Positions 32,997-44,329 of a stretch of 64,000 bases of DNA are shown in pieces. Each line of letters begins with the position of its first letter. Positions within the stretch are counted from its first letter, which is position 1. The stretch is from Gari tellinella. Taxonomy: Eukaryota > Mollusca > Bivalvia > Cardiida > Psammobiidae. A program made the translations under genes and the position numbers. The stretch lies in the NCBI GenBank assembly GCA_922989275.2, contig OV277858.1:103402794-103466793 (forward strand), in the 5' to 3' direction. The notes under the pieces were generated by a model, which was given only the letters and a program-made list of their open reading frames with translations, had not been told where the DNA came from and made no database searches.

Positions 32997-35879
32997 TGTA
33001 TCAGTGTTCGAGATGCATTGCAGTACGTTTACGTTACGTTTCCTTTAAACGATAAAATAATAAAAGGTTTTCGAACTGCTCTGGAAACATTCTGTTGAAA
33101 ATTTGAAAATGGTAAGTTGGTGTAGATCGTCTTATATGAATATGTCTTTTCTGCTATTTATCACATTTAGTTATTTTGCGTTTTGATAGGCACATGGTTG
33201 GAATCCTATTCAGATACGAAATGGCTCCGTTGTCCGATTAGGATCTAACGTGTTCGCAAATAACAGCATGGTCGGTTAATACGTTTAACGTACCCCAGTC
33301 AGGGCCTCGTTCGGGTAGTTGTAAAATGCTATGGTATGCGATGGCTTAACAGTGAGGCGTTACCGGGTCGAGAAATATAGGCTGTTGAATAACTTGAAAT
33401 CACCCTTCGGAAAAGTGTCCCTTAGAAGTGTAAACTTTATATAGAAGTTATGAATAAAACTTTTTTATTACGAGGAGAAAAAAAATGTTCTTTTTTGTCA
33501 GAGTTGGTATAGGTATATCATAAATCTATGTAAAATTCCATTTGTCTCCGTTGTCTTGTTATGGAGATGTTTGAAAATTATCGTGTTTTTTTGAACTGCA
33601 AACGACCTATACTAGGACTTCGGATAAGAAGCATGTTTAAGTTTTCATGGGAACAATCAATTTTTGTTCATGTGACCTAGATATGCATCAGACCAAAATC
33701 ATTTCTTTAATATTTGTAAAGGCCATCTAGAAGTGTCACCACGCAAAATATCAAAGCTTTGGTCACATTAGTTTGAGAGAAGAAGATGTTTTAAAATGTC
33801 ACTAAATAACGTACTCTATGTAAAACTGTGACTCCCGGGTGGACCATTTTTTATCACAGAGACATAATTTAAACAATCTTGACATAAAACCTGTAATTGA
33901 TACTATATGCCTAATATCTAAACTCTGTGTACTAGGGTTTCAGATCAGAAAGTTTTTTGAAGTTTTCATTGCCATATCTATTTTTGCTCATGTGACCTAG
34001 TTATTCAATAGACCCAAACCATTTCAACAATATTGGTAAAGGACATTTAGCAATGTCATCCATGCCAAATATCAAAGCTTTGGCTACATTTGCTTCAGAG
34101 GACAAGCTGTTCAAAATCTAACTGTATCTTTCTTTGTAAAACTGTGACCCCCAGGGCGGGCCAGTTTTGACCCCAGGGGAATAATTTAAATAAAATTGAT
34201 AGAGAACCTATAGCTGCTACTACCGGTATGTGTCAAATATCTAAGCTCTGACCCTTGTAGTTTTTGTTAAGAATTGTTAAAATTTCTTTAAGGTTGTTAC
34301 TTCGGTTGCAATGGCAACCAAAATTCTGCATCGTTTTTATCTTTTGGAAAAATTTGAAAGAACTTTATCCAAGAAACATTTCTGTAAAGTTTGGGGGAAA
34401 TCTGTCAAGTGGTATTGGAGGAGATGTCAGTTGAAGCAAATGTTAACGACGATGGATGACACATCACGCCGAACACAAGGCCATTACAACAGCTCATCTT
34501 GAGCCTTTTGCTCAGGTGAGCTAAAACAGATTTGGCAGATAATTTTGGCACAAAAGAAGCTCATTCATTCTATGTATGCCCTTTAATACTAGTAATCAAT
34601 TTACAACATGTTCTTCTTGTGACCCCTGTGCCAGATTAAGGATTAGTTCGAAATATGGTTTTGATACATGTTCATAAATTATCTCTGTTTTTCTTATTAT
34701 CTCATTAATATTCATCAGTATGCAAATTAGATAAAGTGCATCAGTTTTCATCCAAGTAAAAGCAAATGTTTAGGCTCTATTGAAAATTCATTTTCATTCT
34801 TTTTCACAAATAACGCCAAAGATACAGTGGCTTTCCTGAATGAATAATGAATCTGTGTGGACCTGTTGTCATTGGAACGGAACTCGTTGCACGTGTGATC
34901 AAAGGGTTATGACCCGCCAACCGACTCAATTATTCTAGAAATATTCTCTGATATATCGTAATTACGATTTGCTCTGTTTGTGTCCTCCGAGTCAGTTCAA
35001 TATTTACGTACTCAGTATGATTTTAATAATTTTTCCCTGCATTTTTAAGGATTTTAATAATCTCATTAATATTCATAATTATGCAAATGAGATAATTAAT
35101 ATAAAAAGTTCATTTAATTAAAGGCCAACTTCTAAGCTCTATAACTCACTGTACAATTTTCATACTTATATTACCAAAAGTGACAAAGTTACAGAGGATT
35201 TTCTGGAGGATGGGGCAAGTTTGGGGAATTGCCATGTTTTCTGTGTCAGAAATGGACGTTTGTCATAGAAACGGAATTTGGGGCATATACAGTAGCCAGT
35301 GTTTAATCAAACCCAGCTCATTCTTTCAAGGAATGTTCAGATATGTTTTTAAAGCAAAATTGGCATCTTTTGTATCCTTTGAGTGTGTTTAATTATTAGT
35401 TGATAGTTTGATTTTGATATTATTTTTCCTATTTTTACGAGTTTTTTAATATTCTCATTAATATTCATAAGTATGCAAATGAGATAATTTACACAAACTC
35501 TCATTTTATTAAAGCTCAATGTCTAAGCTCCATCACTGTACTATTGTCATTCTTCTATTACAAAAATTGACCAAGTTACAGACGTTTTCCTGAATCACTG
35601 TGCAAAAATGAGCGGTTGCCATGGAAACGCTAATTAAAAAAATCTGCACCACTTTCAGGCTTGTCATCCACCCTAAATGGGGTCGCCTATGTGTATGCTA
35701 CATCATGATATAAGTAGAAATTTTCTACCTTTCGGGGTGACGTAGCTCCTTAAATAGAGCTCTTTTTCAACTTGGCTGACAGCCTATTTCTATTAGATAC
35801 TCTCTTTATACAAGAGCAGCTGCAGTTTTATATCAAGATTCAGAACAATTAGTTAACCATTTGCTATGTTTAGAAACTA

Positions 35880-36240
35880 ATGTAGGCAAAACAGTAGGGT
35901 AACCCTGCGTCTTATCAGGCTCCAAACTGTTTGCCACTCAGATTAAAACTGGTAGTCAGAATGGTCAAAAAGTTGCCATTTTCTATATTTCATCGCAATG
36001 CGTTTGCGTTTGAACGGAGGAATAATGTTTTCTCATATATATTTACAATCTGTACCCAACTCGCAATCGATGGCCATCGACGGCCATCGATTTCTTTACT
36101 GAACTCATCACTGATTAGTCTCGAATCTGTTTGCAATGTGCATCACTGTATAAGAACAATAATCGTTTATTAGTCTGGATCCAAAGTGTTTGCATAATTA
36201 TGTTAGTGTTGAAGAGCCTATCAGTGAAAGGTTTAAGGTA
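35880..36240. repeat. Decayed CAGTGGAGAA-family MITE and core-alpha fragments
   Basis: GCGTCTTATCAGGCTCCAAA, then GCGTTTGCGTTTGAACGGAG and ATAATGTTTTCTC, a worn right half. Further GTCTCGAATCTG and GTCTGGATCCAAAG fragments follow to 36195. No gene. Confidence 0.45.
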
Positions 36241-36539
36241 CGATACCAACAAACATGCTTGAAAATATGGAATTTTAGGAGGACTTTTATGAGCAACTCA
36301 TGGTAGCTGTGAGTGGTGTGTAGTGCTGTTTTCTACAAGATTGTCATACCAGAAAGGCATTCTAACCGTGCTATAATGATTTTGATGTGTAGTGTTCCAG
36401 AATTCTAAATATGGTTCTTCTAAATGGTGGTGTTTGAGAGAACTGCTTTCATTCAAACAGGACCATCGAGAATAGTTATACTATTCTATATAATTTTAAA
36501 TACACAAACATACCGTACTTTGTGTATGTTTCTTAATAT

Positions 36540-36905
36540 ACAGCATTCCCTCTCTGTAACGTCATCCAATGGGAGACCATAATGTGTGCGTTTTTCGGAG
36601 GGAGTCGTTATAAGGAGGGAAATTGGCTAACATTTGCAAACAGCTTGAATCCAGATCAGACGCCGCGTAATGCGTCGTCTGATCTGGATTAAAGCTGTTT
36701 GTCACTCGATATTAAGGTATTTCTGTCAAAATGATCATTATGCATCTTTGAAGAAAGAACAACAGCAGACGGCAATCTTAAAGGGACAACATTGCAGTCG
36801 TGAATAGGTTAGACATAAATGTCTTGTTTGGGGAACAGCCGCAATGGTCGTTGTTATGAGGGAGTCGTTGTTGGGAGGGCCGTTGTAGAGTGGGAACTAC
36901 ATACC
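36540..36905. repeat. MITE with CAGTGCTCCCTC-type ends
   Basis: Same organisation as 1429-1782: CATTCCCTCTCTGTAACGTC, core alpha (ATCCAGATCAGACGCCGCGT) and GGAGGGCCGTTGTAGAGTGG. Confidence 0.75.
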
Positions 36906-36954
36906 CATATACAGTTTAATATATTCATGAAACCCTCTGTACTTTTCTTGTACA

Positions 36955-37215
36955 GTAAAACCCTCCCTATTACGACCACTAAATTTTGATATTGATTTGG
37001 TGTTTATAGATTGTGACTGCTTAAAGCAAGGTGAAAGTGAAACAGAAAGCTCCTTTAGCTGTCACCTGTATTTTATGCAGTCAATTAGCCTTCATTTTAG
37101 TGGTCGTACGAGAGCGGTTTTACTTCATTCTCAGTGTTGTTATACTTTCTGGTCCTTTGGATTCATTGATTTCAGCGCATTTACAGTTGGAAGTTGAATT
37201 CCGCTTAAGCTGGTG
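36955..37215. repeat. Core-beta type element with CTCCCTATTACGACCAC ends
   Basis: CAGTAAAACCCTCCCTATTA at the left, then TTAAAGCAAGGTGAAAGTGA. The right half of the hairpin is lost. The same terminal motif, reversed, ends near 55325 and 59460 (GGTCGTAATAGAGAG, GTGGTCGTAAAAA). Confidence 0.5.
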
Positions 37216-37412
37216 CTAGGGGGCGTGAGCACTGTTCCATAGTTCAGTATTGCTCATGAACAGACTCAATTAAACCGAGTCTGCAATTTTCAGTATTTGC
37301 TTTGTTTTCTGTGCTTTCAAAGGATCTCCCCTTATTCAGATTTACTGTATGATGCAGACTGATTGTTTTTTCATTTTGAGCTTTTAAATATTAGATAAGG
37401 TTCTGTTTCTTG

Positions 37413-37664
37413 TACAGTGGAGCAAACGTTATTCTTTCCCAATAAACGCGTTTACGCTGAAACTATTATTCCCATTGTAAAAAATTTGAAGCCAGATCAG
37501 ACGCCGGGTAAACCGGCATCTGATCAGGCTCCAAACTGTTTACAACTCATACTAAAACAAAGTGTCAGATTTTTTTTTAAAATTTACATTTTCTACATTT
37601 GAGAGATGTGCGTTTGCGTTTTGTTTGCGTTTAAACGAGAAAGAATAACGTTTTCTCCACTGTA
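37413..37664. repeat. TA-flanked MITE, CAGTGGAGAA family, reverse orientation
   Basis: 252 bp, TGTACAGTGGAGCAAACGTT to GTTTTCTCCACTGTA, core GACGCCGGGTAAACCGGCAT. Confidence 0.8.
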
Positions 37665-38230
37665 GTGTTTCTTATCGTGTCACACACGGTACTATTTAAA
37701 ATATGAATACTTGATTTATTATATACTATGCTAAACTTCCAACGCAACACCCCGAATATTCCCATTACTTCCAATGTTAAACATGTCTTAATTAGTCTGG
37801 TCAATTCTGTAATGTGTGCATATCCTGAATAGATTTATTCTGCAATTCATAGAGTGATCAATGGACAATACTCTTGGTAAACAAAAACAAAATGAATTGG
37901 CATTTGTTCCCAAAAATATGGAATTTTGTTATAAAAAGTTTTCAGAAATCTCATTCCAATGCATTTTCAATGGGGAATGTTAACCAGAAATTAGCGATAC
38001 GTTTGGATAGATGGTTATTATGCGTCAGAAGTGTCAATGAAAATTCGTTGCCAACGTTAACAACTTTGAGGACAGTACATTAATCTAAAAACACAAATAA
38101 GAACATTTAATAAGTATATGTCAACTTTTCCATCGATTTAAAACATCCGCTCTGATATGAAAATGTAAGGGAACTCGGAGGTGTTGCGTTGGCAGTTTGG
38201 CATAGTATACATGAAAGTCTGCATATGTCT
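37665..38230. other. Intergenic stretch with a long-spaced inverted repeat
   Basis: ACTATGCTAAACTTCCAACG and CAACACC at about 37728 are complemented by GGTGTTGCGTTGGCAGTTTG and GCATAGT at about 38180-38205, giving an element of about 480 bp. No gene recognised; the 69-codon frame inside has no known domain. Confidence 0.5.
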
Positions 38231-38234
38231 GCAT

Positions 38235-38885
38235 TAACACTTTCACTGCCTTATACGGATTACAATATCCATTTGCAAACATTTTGGTTCCTAATCGGAC
38301 ATCGCGTACCCTTAATTCTAATCAGAGTCCAAACTGATTGACACTTATTTCAATATTTCTTAAGTCAAAGTACCTAAAGTTTTAATGTGATTAATAAAAG
38401 CAAGCGATAAATATTTACAATTGATGACGTCATGGCAGTGAAGGGAATAAGCGACCACTCAAATGCGATTCATGTTAAATATTAACTCCTGCACTTCCAA
38501 GTTTTATCGTCTGCTTTTATCCCTCCTACCGAACATATCGTCTGTAATATTTTTAAAGTCAGCTTTAGGGATGCTCTGACCGAGGGAATGTCGAAACAAG
38601 TGTCAAACAGTTTAGAATCTGATCAGACGCCGCGTTAGGCGGCGTCTGATCAGGATCTAATAAGCTACTTGACAAGTCCCCTTTTTGCGCCGTTTGCAGG
38701 GAAAGGGTTAATAAATAATAAATGTAAGTCGCTTATGCTATCGACAAAATCACCAAGAACTACTTTGGAGATTTTATAATTTTCTACTACTAAAAGACAA
38801 AGTCGGTTTAAAACAGTTTGGAGTCAGATCAGACATAGCTTGGGATTTGATCTCGCTCCAAACTATTTACATTTAAGTCAGATTT
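38235..38885. repeat. Three core-alpha elements in a row
   Basis: 38235-38450 (ends AACACTTTCACTGCC and AGTGAAGGGAATA, worn core), 38490-38710 (hairpin TGATCAGACGCCGCGTTAGG; ends as at 17940-18185) and 38805-38880 (ACAGTTTGGAGTCAGATCAG with a worn complement). Confidence 0.6.
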
Positions 38886-39059
38886 TGATAAATCGTACAT
38901 ACATGTATTTTTTCATTGTATCAATGAAAGTAATGTTCATACTTTCGTGTTTCCTTGGTAACAAAAGAACAATTCTGACCACGTATTTCGTTGATATTTT
39001 ATTTAAATATATCTTAAATAAATTACTGAGATTAAAATAAGACCCTGTGAGAATTAACA

Positions 39060-39860
39060 ATACTAACCCTTACGTGCAACGATAGTGTTTTAACTATTTG
39101 CATGCTGGGTAATTTTATCATCTGTAACAATTGTCGTCTGCTCCTGTTTCTAAATTTCTTTTCAAAACAGGGTCAGAGTGTCAAACAGTTTGGATCCTGG
39201 CGTGACACGGTATCTCATCTGGATCCAAACTATTTTGCAAAAGTAATCACTATGGGACATATCCGCCGTTAGCATGCAAACAGTTAAAAGTTGATAAAAC
39301 AGTTCATTTAACTTCTAAACTTATACATCAATTCAGCCATACGTGTTTAAAGAGTAACATGATCCAGCCGTTAATAGATCGGATTACTTCTCAACAACAG
39401 ATCCTCAATCAAATATATCGACCCCTCAAATATCAGTTTTCATTTTACCGCTAAGCTTATTTTTGTGCGAGTTTCGTGATAACATTTAGCAAATAGTTCA
39501 GGTCCTGATAAGACATTAAAATTGCCTCATATCTGGATCTATACTGTCTGAAATGTTGATTTTTTTATTGAAACGACGAGCACATCTGCTTTAAAAATCG
39601 CTGTTTGTTGAAGTAATTCTGTAATCACAATAATGGCTTTCATATATCAAACACATTACCTCTTTGCATGCTGGGTAATCCTTTTTCGTCTGCTATTGTT
39701 TTAATAACCTTTTTTTCTAAACTTCTTTTCAAATATGGTCAGAGGGTCAAACAGTTTGGATCCTGATGAGACGCCAAGTTACGCGGCATCTCATCAGGAT
39801 CCAAACTACTTGCACATTTAATCACGACTCCGCCGCTAGAATGCAAAGAGGTAATTAGTT
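39060..39860. repeat. Core-alpha elements with TGCATGCTGGGTAA ends
   Basis: 39085-39290 and 39655-39850 both run from TTGCATGCTGGGTAAT to CCGC(C)GTTAGCATGCAAA-type ends around core alpha. A worn copy of the core alone lies at 39490-39560. Confidence 0.65.
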
Positions 39861-40770
39861 TTAAAACACGTTTGAGCTGTTTATCATCATAGTTAAGAAG
39901 CTAAACAATATTTGCAGAAAAACAATTCAAAGAACATGAATATTCTTCTAGGTTATATTACAAACAGAATATTAAACAAAGGTATTGCAGAAAGCTCCTG
40001 TGGAAGTTTTCTGCAGTATCTGCGCTTGCATTATTTGATTGAATATATATTTAGATATCTGTTTCATTAAAATGCTGTTGAATCAATTATGTTGTACTAA
40101 AGGAAGACATGGATAAGATAATGCTTGTGTGGAAAATGCATCTGGAAAATGCTTCTGGGAAAATGCTTCTAGAAAAATGCAAGTGGTTTTTCGCCAAAGC
40201 ACATGTGCGTCTTTTCGTCACCATTGTCACTGTAAAAAGAAAGGAAATTCTGATTAATAACGATATATATTCATATATTGTTCTATAGACTATGGGAACA
40301 TGCTTTTTTCAAAAACGGGTTTACTTGGAAAGAGGAAGCACTCGTTATATTAACCATTATGACGAAAATATAGGATCTGTCATGAGTCGATGTTTAAGAC
40401 TTGTCTTGACTTAAACATCGACGAGTGACATATTCTTTTCCTCACATAACCAACGATTTTAAGTTATTTCTTTTTAAAGCAATTGGCATTTAATCTCACA
40501 CGTGTTGGAGACAATGATATTCGTGATTGGTGTTCGCTATTGAAAACAGGTGTAGTAATGTTACTGTCATATTACAGTCTGCTTATAGTTTTCGTCTGTT
40601 TTTACATATAAAATTAAACAGACGACTGTCAATAGCGAATATACGATCAAGAAACATTGACGTCATGAGTGTCAAACAGTTTGGCGTCTGATCAGGATCT
40701 CAATTGTTTGCAAATGAAAGTTTTGTTGGCATCGGCGGTGGAAGTGTTTAGCAAGCTACATGTATAAGTA
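39861..40770. repeat. AT-rich stretch with two hairpin elements
   Basis: At 40375-40435 GAGTCGATGTTTAAGACTTG is followed by its complement. At 40535-40750 a core-alpha half (TCAAACAGTTTGGCGTCTGA) has flanks GTGTTCGCTATTG and CAATAGCGAATA. At 40130-40180 AAAATGCTTCTGG is repeated three times. No gene. Confidence 0.5.
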
Positions 40771-40774
40771 AGTG

Positions 40775-41003
40775 CTTTATCTCTACAACGACCCTCTCAA
40801 CAACGACCCCTCCTTACAACGACCCTTGCCACAGTTCACTAAACAGAACAATTATGTCTAACACTTATACTGCTATAATACCGTCTGCTTAAAATGGTCG
40901 TCTTCTAGTTTTCTCAAATTTACATATTGGACATTTTGATAAAAAAACATAATGACGAGAGACGAACAGATTGAATGCAGTTCAGACGCCATGTTACGCG
41001 GCG
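40775..41003. repeat. Left part of a CAGTGCTCCCTC-type MITE
   Basis: TCTCTACAACGACCCTCTCA through AGATTGAATGCAGTTCAGAC. The other half of the core is missing because the sequence passes into the element at 41004. Confidence 0.55.
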
Positions 41004-41224
41004 TCAGGCCCCGAGGTTATAAACCTAAAACGAACTCTGTGCTCAAAACTCATTTTCGATTACAGACTTGATTTTTGTTACCTCATTTGGATACATCATT
41101 ACAGTACAACTATGTATGAAAATACTAATTATGAAATAAAAACGTTCGCATAAGTGTAATGAGCTGAGAAAAATTCTGAGTTTTGAGCCCATAGTTCGTT
41201 TTAAGTTTTATAACCTCAGGGCCT
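41004..41224. mobile_element. Inverted-repeat element with CAGGCCCCGAGGTTATAAA ends
   Basis: Left TCAGGCCCCGAGGTTATAAA and CCTAAAACGAACT; right AGTTCGTTTTAAG and TTTATAACCTCAGGGCCTGA. About 45-50 bp of imperfect inverted repeat around a 120-bp AT-rich centre. It sits exactly inside a core-alpha hairpin. Confidence 0.75.
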
Positions 41225-41810
41225 GATGCCGGGTTACCCGGCGTCTGATCTGGCTCCAAACTGTTTTCCACTCAGATTAAAATAAAAAATAAAAATTGTA
41301 GTAAAATGTCAGTTCTACATTTAATTGCAAAACGTTTGTGTTTCGTTTAGCGTTTTAACGGGAAGGAATAACGCCTTCTCCATTACATGGAGTCACTAAT
41401 GACGTCAGACTGACGTCTTCTACACTACATTAAGTCACTACAATCAAATTGTGTTAATTATTATGTGCTTAAGGCTGGCGCCTTCATAAAGGTGACAGTA
41501 AGACATAAAGTTCCTTTATGAGCTTTCTGTTTAACTTTCATCTTGCTTTAAGTTGTCATAAAGCTTTTATACAATCAATATCACTTTGATTTACATTTAT
41601 AATAATCCCTTCAGTGCATGCCATGACGGCATCAAGTGCAAACAATTGAATTTGTCGTCTGTTTTTACTTCTCAAATACAATATTTAATTTGTTCGCTTA
41701 AAACATATTAAAATGAGTATGAAACAGTAACGCGGCGGCTGACCATGATCCAAACTGTTTGCAAACACATGTAACCATTATACTCGGGACAAGACAGTGA
41801 AGGGGTTTAA
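41225..41810. repeat. Right half of a CAGTGGAGAA MITE, then worn core-beta and core-alpha elements
   Basis: 41225-41388 has the hairpin GCCGGGTTACCCGGCGTCTG and the end GGGAAGGAATAACGCCTTC. 41480-41560 is a worn core-beta piece. 41605-41805 has ends CCCTTCAGTGCATGCC and GACAGTGAAGGGG. Confidence 0.55.
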
Positions 41811-41892
41811 TAATAATAAATTTAAATTTACAACGCAATTCATTAGAGAGTTATATGAGACTACTTAAGGGTATTTATCAACATACCAATTA

Positions 41893-42225
41893 TTATTGTT
41901 TGGTGAATCTGATATCCCCGAGACACGTGCCGCACGCCTTGCAAAGAGGAACCAAGCAACAGTTGACAGTTGTGCCAAAGAACTTCTGGCAGAGTCCGCA
42001 CCAGATAGAGTAGATCCTGAGAGATGGTGTGCAGCACCAGATGTGCTGGAAGGCCGTACCACCGAACTCACAACCCCAGTAGAGAGCGAGACACAGCCCG
42101 CATAATACGGTCAGAATCTTGTAGCAGAGGTTTTTGCCGCAGTTAAAGCAGAAGTAACTGCCTTTCCAAATACAGTCAATACTGTTGATTCCATCTGGTT
42201 CTCCAATACAATCGGCAAACTCAGC
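41893..42225 (-). CDS. Cav-E: caveolin family protein, exon 2
   Basis: 333 bp, 110 codons plus TAA, with acceptor ATATCTTGCAG directly before GCT GAG TTT (AEF), at the same place and phase 0 as the other members. Signature FADCIGEPDG replaces FEDVFGEPEG. The scaffolding equivalent is DCIWKGSYFCFNCGKNLCYK, the membrane hairpin contains GLCLALYWGCEFGG, and the end is LGDIRFTKQ. There are 17 cysteines. It is clearly more distant from A to D than they are from each other but equal in length, with no frameshift or stop, so probably functional. Exon 1 was not found in the following 7.5 kb: no RDPxxLN motif with a donor could be seen, so it is either diverged or further off. A MITE ends 24 bp upstream of the acceptor. 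Confidence 0.88.
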   Translation of the reverse strand, partial: AEFADCIGEPDGINSIDCIWKGSYFCFNCGKNLCYKILTVLCGLCLALYWGCEFGGTAFQHIWCCTPSLRIYSIWCGLCQKFFGTTVNCCLVPLCKACGTCLGDIRFTKQ

Positions 42226-42249
42226 CTGCAAGATATACATGAAGTCAAA

Positions 42250-42499
42250 TACAGTGGAGAATCTGTTATTCTTTCCCGTTTAAACGCAAACGTACGCAAA
42301 CGCAAAGCGCTAAAACGTAGAAAAGAACAACTTTTGGACAATTCTGATAGTTCATGTTTATCTTGGTGGCAAACAGTTTGGAGCCTGATCAGACGCCGGG
42401 TTACCCGGCGTCTGATCTGGCTCCAAACTATTTGCACTGCAAATAATAGTTTTAGCGTAAACGCGTTTATTGGGAAAGAATAACAGATTCTCCACTGTA
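42250..42499. repeat. TA-flanked MITE beside the Cav-E acceptor
   Basis: 250 bp, nearly identical to 27814-28063, with a perfect core hairpin GACGCCGGGTTACCCGGCGT. It lies in the first intron of Cav-E, separated from exon 2 by only 24 bp. Confidence 0.85.
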
Positions 42500-42504
42500 T
42501 GTTA

Positions 42505-42800
42505 ACACAATGCTTTCAATTACTGTATAACAGGTATGTGTCGCGTCATGAATATAACGCGTAATTCGATTGTGTGTTAATTCGCGACATCGTGCAATAT
42601 TACTAGCAGGTAGTACATGTAGCTTAAAACAAGCTGAAAGAAAAGCAAAATGTGCCTTAAGGCACATTCTGTTTGACTGTCAACCTGCTTTAAGAAGTCG
42701 GCTGTTTTCAAAACTAGAGAAGCGAGGCAACACATTCGCGAATTAACGCGTAAATTAAATGTTCGGGAATAAAACCGGTTTTACAGTATGCTGAAAACCC
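42505..42800. repeat. Core-beta element with TACTGTAAAACCGGTTTTATT ends
   Basis: TACTGTATAACAGGTATGTG and TTCGCGACATCG at the left, hairpin GCCTTAAGGCACATTCTG in the centre, ATTCGCGAATTAACGCG and AAAACCGGTTTTACAGTA at the right. The same ends enclose core beta at 55320-55565. Confidence 0.7.
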
Positions 42801-42954
42801 CTACAGGAACTTTCTGCATAATTTGTATTGTGTATTTTAAAGCAACCACCGGTTAAAAGACTGACGATTGAAATAAAAAGAAAACCCCACCCACAACGGG
42901 TTTATTATTCAACTAAACATTTCCTAAGAAATTCATCAACACTCACGCATCAAC

Positions 42955-43970
42955 ACATTATTGTGTCGAAAACGTTATTCTTTTCCAATTAAAACGAAAC
43001 TTTATGAAAGATTAATGAAATGTAGAAAAGGAAATGACTGTCTATATATTGTGTATATAGATCGTACAGTGGAGAAGACGTTATTCTTTCCCAATAAAGG
43101 CGTTTACGCTAAAACTATTATTTCCGTTGCAAATAGTTTGGAGTCAGATCAGACGCCGGGTAACCCGTAGTCTGATCAGGCTCTAATATGTTTGCCACTC
43201 AGATTAAAAAGAATATTCAGAATTGTAAAAACGTTGTTATTCTATGCATTTTAGTGAAATACGTTTGCGTTTCATTTGTGTTTAAACGTGAAAGAATAAA
43301 GTCTTCTCCGCTGAAGTAGCATAACCTAGACATACAATGAAGACCATAATGAGACACGGCGGACAAGTATCATCTTGCTTTTGTACTTTTTGCTCTAAAT
43401 TAAAATACAGTCGAAGTTCGATATTTCGAACTCGCTTAAACCGATCGTACCAGTATTTCATAACTTGAATTTTGATATAATGAATCTTTTCAAATCCAAC
43501 ATACTCGTATTTCTAAGTTAAAACGTGGCTAAGCTACGTTTTAACTCTGAAATATGGGTATGTTCGAACTAACGCGAGTTCTAACTAACGAGTTTCTACT
43601 GTATATAAAAAAATGTGATTTTCGTCTATGTCAAAGAAAAGACTTGTTGCCTTAAGATCACCCCCAAAAAGTGGACTATTCCATCATGTATAATTAGAAC
43701 ATCCATTCTAGACATAAAGGGTTAGAGTGGAGACGACGTTAGTCTTGCCTATAAAACGTGTTTACGCTAAATCTATGAGGTCCATTGCAATTAGTTTGGA
43801 GCGAGATCAGACGTCTGGTAACCCGGTGTCTGATTAGGCTTCATTCTGTTTGCCCATTAATATTAATATGAACTTTCAAAATGATCGACAAGTTGTAATT
43901 GTCTTCATATGTCGATATTGCAATGCGTTTGCATTTCGTTTGCGATTACTTCTTCTCCATTGTTATATAC
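42955..43970. repeat. CAGTGGAGAA MITEs flanking a GTTCGAA-type palindrome
   Basis: 43065-43314 and 43727-43967 are CAGTGGAGAA-family copies (the second worn). 43405-43605 is a palindromic element with ACAGTCGAAGTTCGATATTT and AAAACGTGGCTAAGC. 42961-43020 is a further left-end fragment. Confidence 0.65.
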
Positions 43971-44009
43971 ACGAGTGATACACGATTAGCCTTTCACGAT
44001 CAAACTATT

Positions 44010-44240
44010 CGGGAAATGTTTACTCCTTCACCGCTTTATTGTCGTCTGCTTCAGTATTATTGTCTTCAAGACACGTTTTAAAGTTAGATTTCAGGCAATA
44101 TGACTGACGAAATTTCGAAACGAGTGTCAAGCAGTTTGGATCCTGATTAGACGCCGCGCTACGCGGCGTCTGATCAGGAAGCAAACTGTTTGCAAACGCG
44201 CTTTTAAGCGTCATTGAGAGCGAAGAGATAACTCACTATC
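44010..44240. repeat. Core-alpha MITE with CCTTCACCGCCATATTGTCGTC ends
   Basis: CCTTCACCGCTTTATTGTCG, hairpin GATTAGACGCCGCGCTACGC and complement, then GCGTCATTGAGAGCGAAGAG. Same family as 54365-54606, 58525-58680, 63120-63370 and 63365-63565. Confidence 0.75.
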
Positions 44241-44329
44241 CATAAACTGTTTCTTGTTTTATAGACAGAAACGTTTAATGGGATAAGAATGCCTGCTGAA
44301 TACAGATTTAACAGTTTAAAAAAGGGTCA

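Larger units (their letters stand above)
29198..35791. mobile_element. Giant inverted-repeat (foldback) structure, 6.6 kb
   Basis: The left arm 29198 to about 30910 is the reverse complement of the right arm, about 34060-35791. Examples: CACCCCGAAAGGTAGAAA at 29240 against TTTCTACCTTTCGGGGTG at 35722; TTTTAGCTCACCTGAGCAAA at 30445 against TTTGCTCAGGTGAGCTAAAA at 34508. A second pair lies further in (GTATAGGTCGTTTGCAGTT at 32342 against AACTGCAAACGACCTATAC at 33594), so the right arm runs almost to the centre and the left arm is interrupted by about 1 kb of extra sequence (about 31000-32200) with a broken ORF. Each arm contains three degenerate tandem units of about 390 bp with ATCTCATTTGCATA and GAATATTAATGAGA. 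No transposase is recognised. Confidence 0.8.

Noticed and set aside
34311..34502. Matching open frames in both arms of the foldback (30467-30679 minus, 34311-34502 plus)
   Set aside because: They match because the arms are inverted copies; the unit is a mobile-element end (AGCTCACCTGAGC) without protein features.
29198..35791. Search for reverse transcriptase, integrase or viral genes in the large element
   Set aside because: No catalytic motif seen in any frame; only the short Cys/His-bearing fragment was found.
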